DNA of 13,471 nt from JAHIEZ01 sp964598275 (GTDB lineage: Bacteria > Patescibacteriota > Microgenomatia > UBA12405): positions 1-13,471 of the forward strand of contig CAZRAZ010000022.1 in NCBI GenBank assembly GCA_964598275.1, in the 5' to 3' direction. Below are positions 13,390 to 13,471 of the stretch, piece after piece (positions within the stretch are counted from its first letter, which is position 1; every line of letters starts with the position of its first letter). The translations under genes were made by a program, and so were the position numbers. A model generated the notes under the pieces. It was not told the DNA's origin. It saw nothing but the letters and a program-made list of their open reading frames with translations, and did not search any database.

Positions 13390-13471
13390 ATGCAAACTAA
13401 TAAACCTAAGGTAGCACTTTTTTACGACTGGCTAAACCAATGGGGCGGCGCCGAAAAAGTTTTACTGGATA
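13390..13471 (+). CDS. GT4-family glycosyltransferase, N-terminal fragment (runs off window)
   Basis: ATG at 13390 opens a frame to the end of the window: MQTNKPKVALFYDWLNQWGG then AEKVLLD. VALFYDWLxxxGGAEKVL is the well-known start of a GT4 subgroup (first strand followed by the GGAEK loop that binds the acceptor). Only 27 residues are visible, so the sugar and the catalytic domain cannot be assessed. No Shine-Dalgarno sequence is seen; the start comes 10 bases after the 3' arm of the structured element, whose folding could affect access to the start codon. Confidence 0.85.
   Translation, partial: MQTNKPKVALFYDWLNQWGGAEKVLLD

Noticed and set aside
1..13471. CRISPR arrays, tRNA or rRNA genes, insertion sequences, minus-strand genes
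   Set aside because: I saw no regularly spaced repeats, no cloverleaf or rRNA sequence, no transposase, and no minus-strand frame with recognisable protein features.

Overview
The window is one strand of a dense surface-polysaccharide or glycoprotein locus. Every gene I can support lies on the + strand, and neighbouring genes overlap or sit a few bases apart. The GC content is moderate to low, TGA works as an ordinary stop (four ATGA start/stop overlaps), Shine-Dalgarno sequences are almost absent, and short palindromes are read in frame inside proteins. There is also a 10-N scaffold gap. Together these suggest a metagenome-derived Candidate Phyla Radiation (Patescibacteria) genome, most likely of the Microgenomates type. 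That placement is inference; no rRNA or other marker gene is present.

Layout. Positions 2-521 hold the C-terminal half of a GT4 glycosyltransferase, followed by the gap (522-531). A shortened near-copy of the same gene end (532-741) comes next. Then follow a membrane-anchored DUF192 protein (720-1172), a GT2 (1169-2095), two GT4 enzymes (2092-3312 and 3316-4389), a left-handed beta-helix acyltransferase (4397-4990), a two-TM protein of unknown function (4987-5526) and a second GT2 (5523-6482). After these come an O-antigen-ligase/polymerase-like membrane protein (6467-7876), a GT4 (7897-9084, perhaps starting at 7873), a third GT2 (9059-10003), an unknown membrane protein (9978-10616), a PMT/ArnT-type GT-C glycosyltransferase (10613-12136), another GT4 (12140-13288) and the start of one more GT4 (13390 onward).

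How they work together (inference from families): cytoplasmic GT2 and GT4 enzymes would build a lipid-linked oligosaccharide and the hexapeptide-repeat enzyme would acetylate a sugar. The ligase/polymerase and the GT-C enzyme would transfer sugars on the outer face of the membrane. No flippase, initiating phosphoglycosyltransferase or nucleotide-sugar synthesis gene is in the window, so the locus extends beyond it.

The most interesting signals are not the enzymes. (1) Two related structured elements, at 3216-3292 and 13279-13380, each lie at the 3' end of a GT4 gene. They share a core (agcgaWattgaacc ... ccgagcaagaaaaa) enclosed by long outer stems that differ in sequence yet still pair. The core could form tandem G-A pairs, and copy 1 could form a GNRA loop. 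This looks like an uncharacterised RNA family acting in the + transcript. (2) Two genes appear to begin at ATA within an ATAA overlap, exactly where neighbouring genes use ATGA. (3) Palindromic repeats are translated inside a GT4 gene and at the end of the DUF192 gene. (4) The GT4 gene around the gap is duplicated or strain-chimeric.
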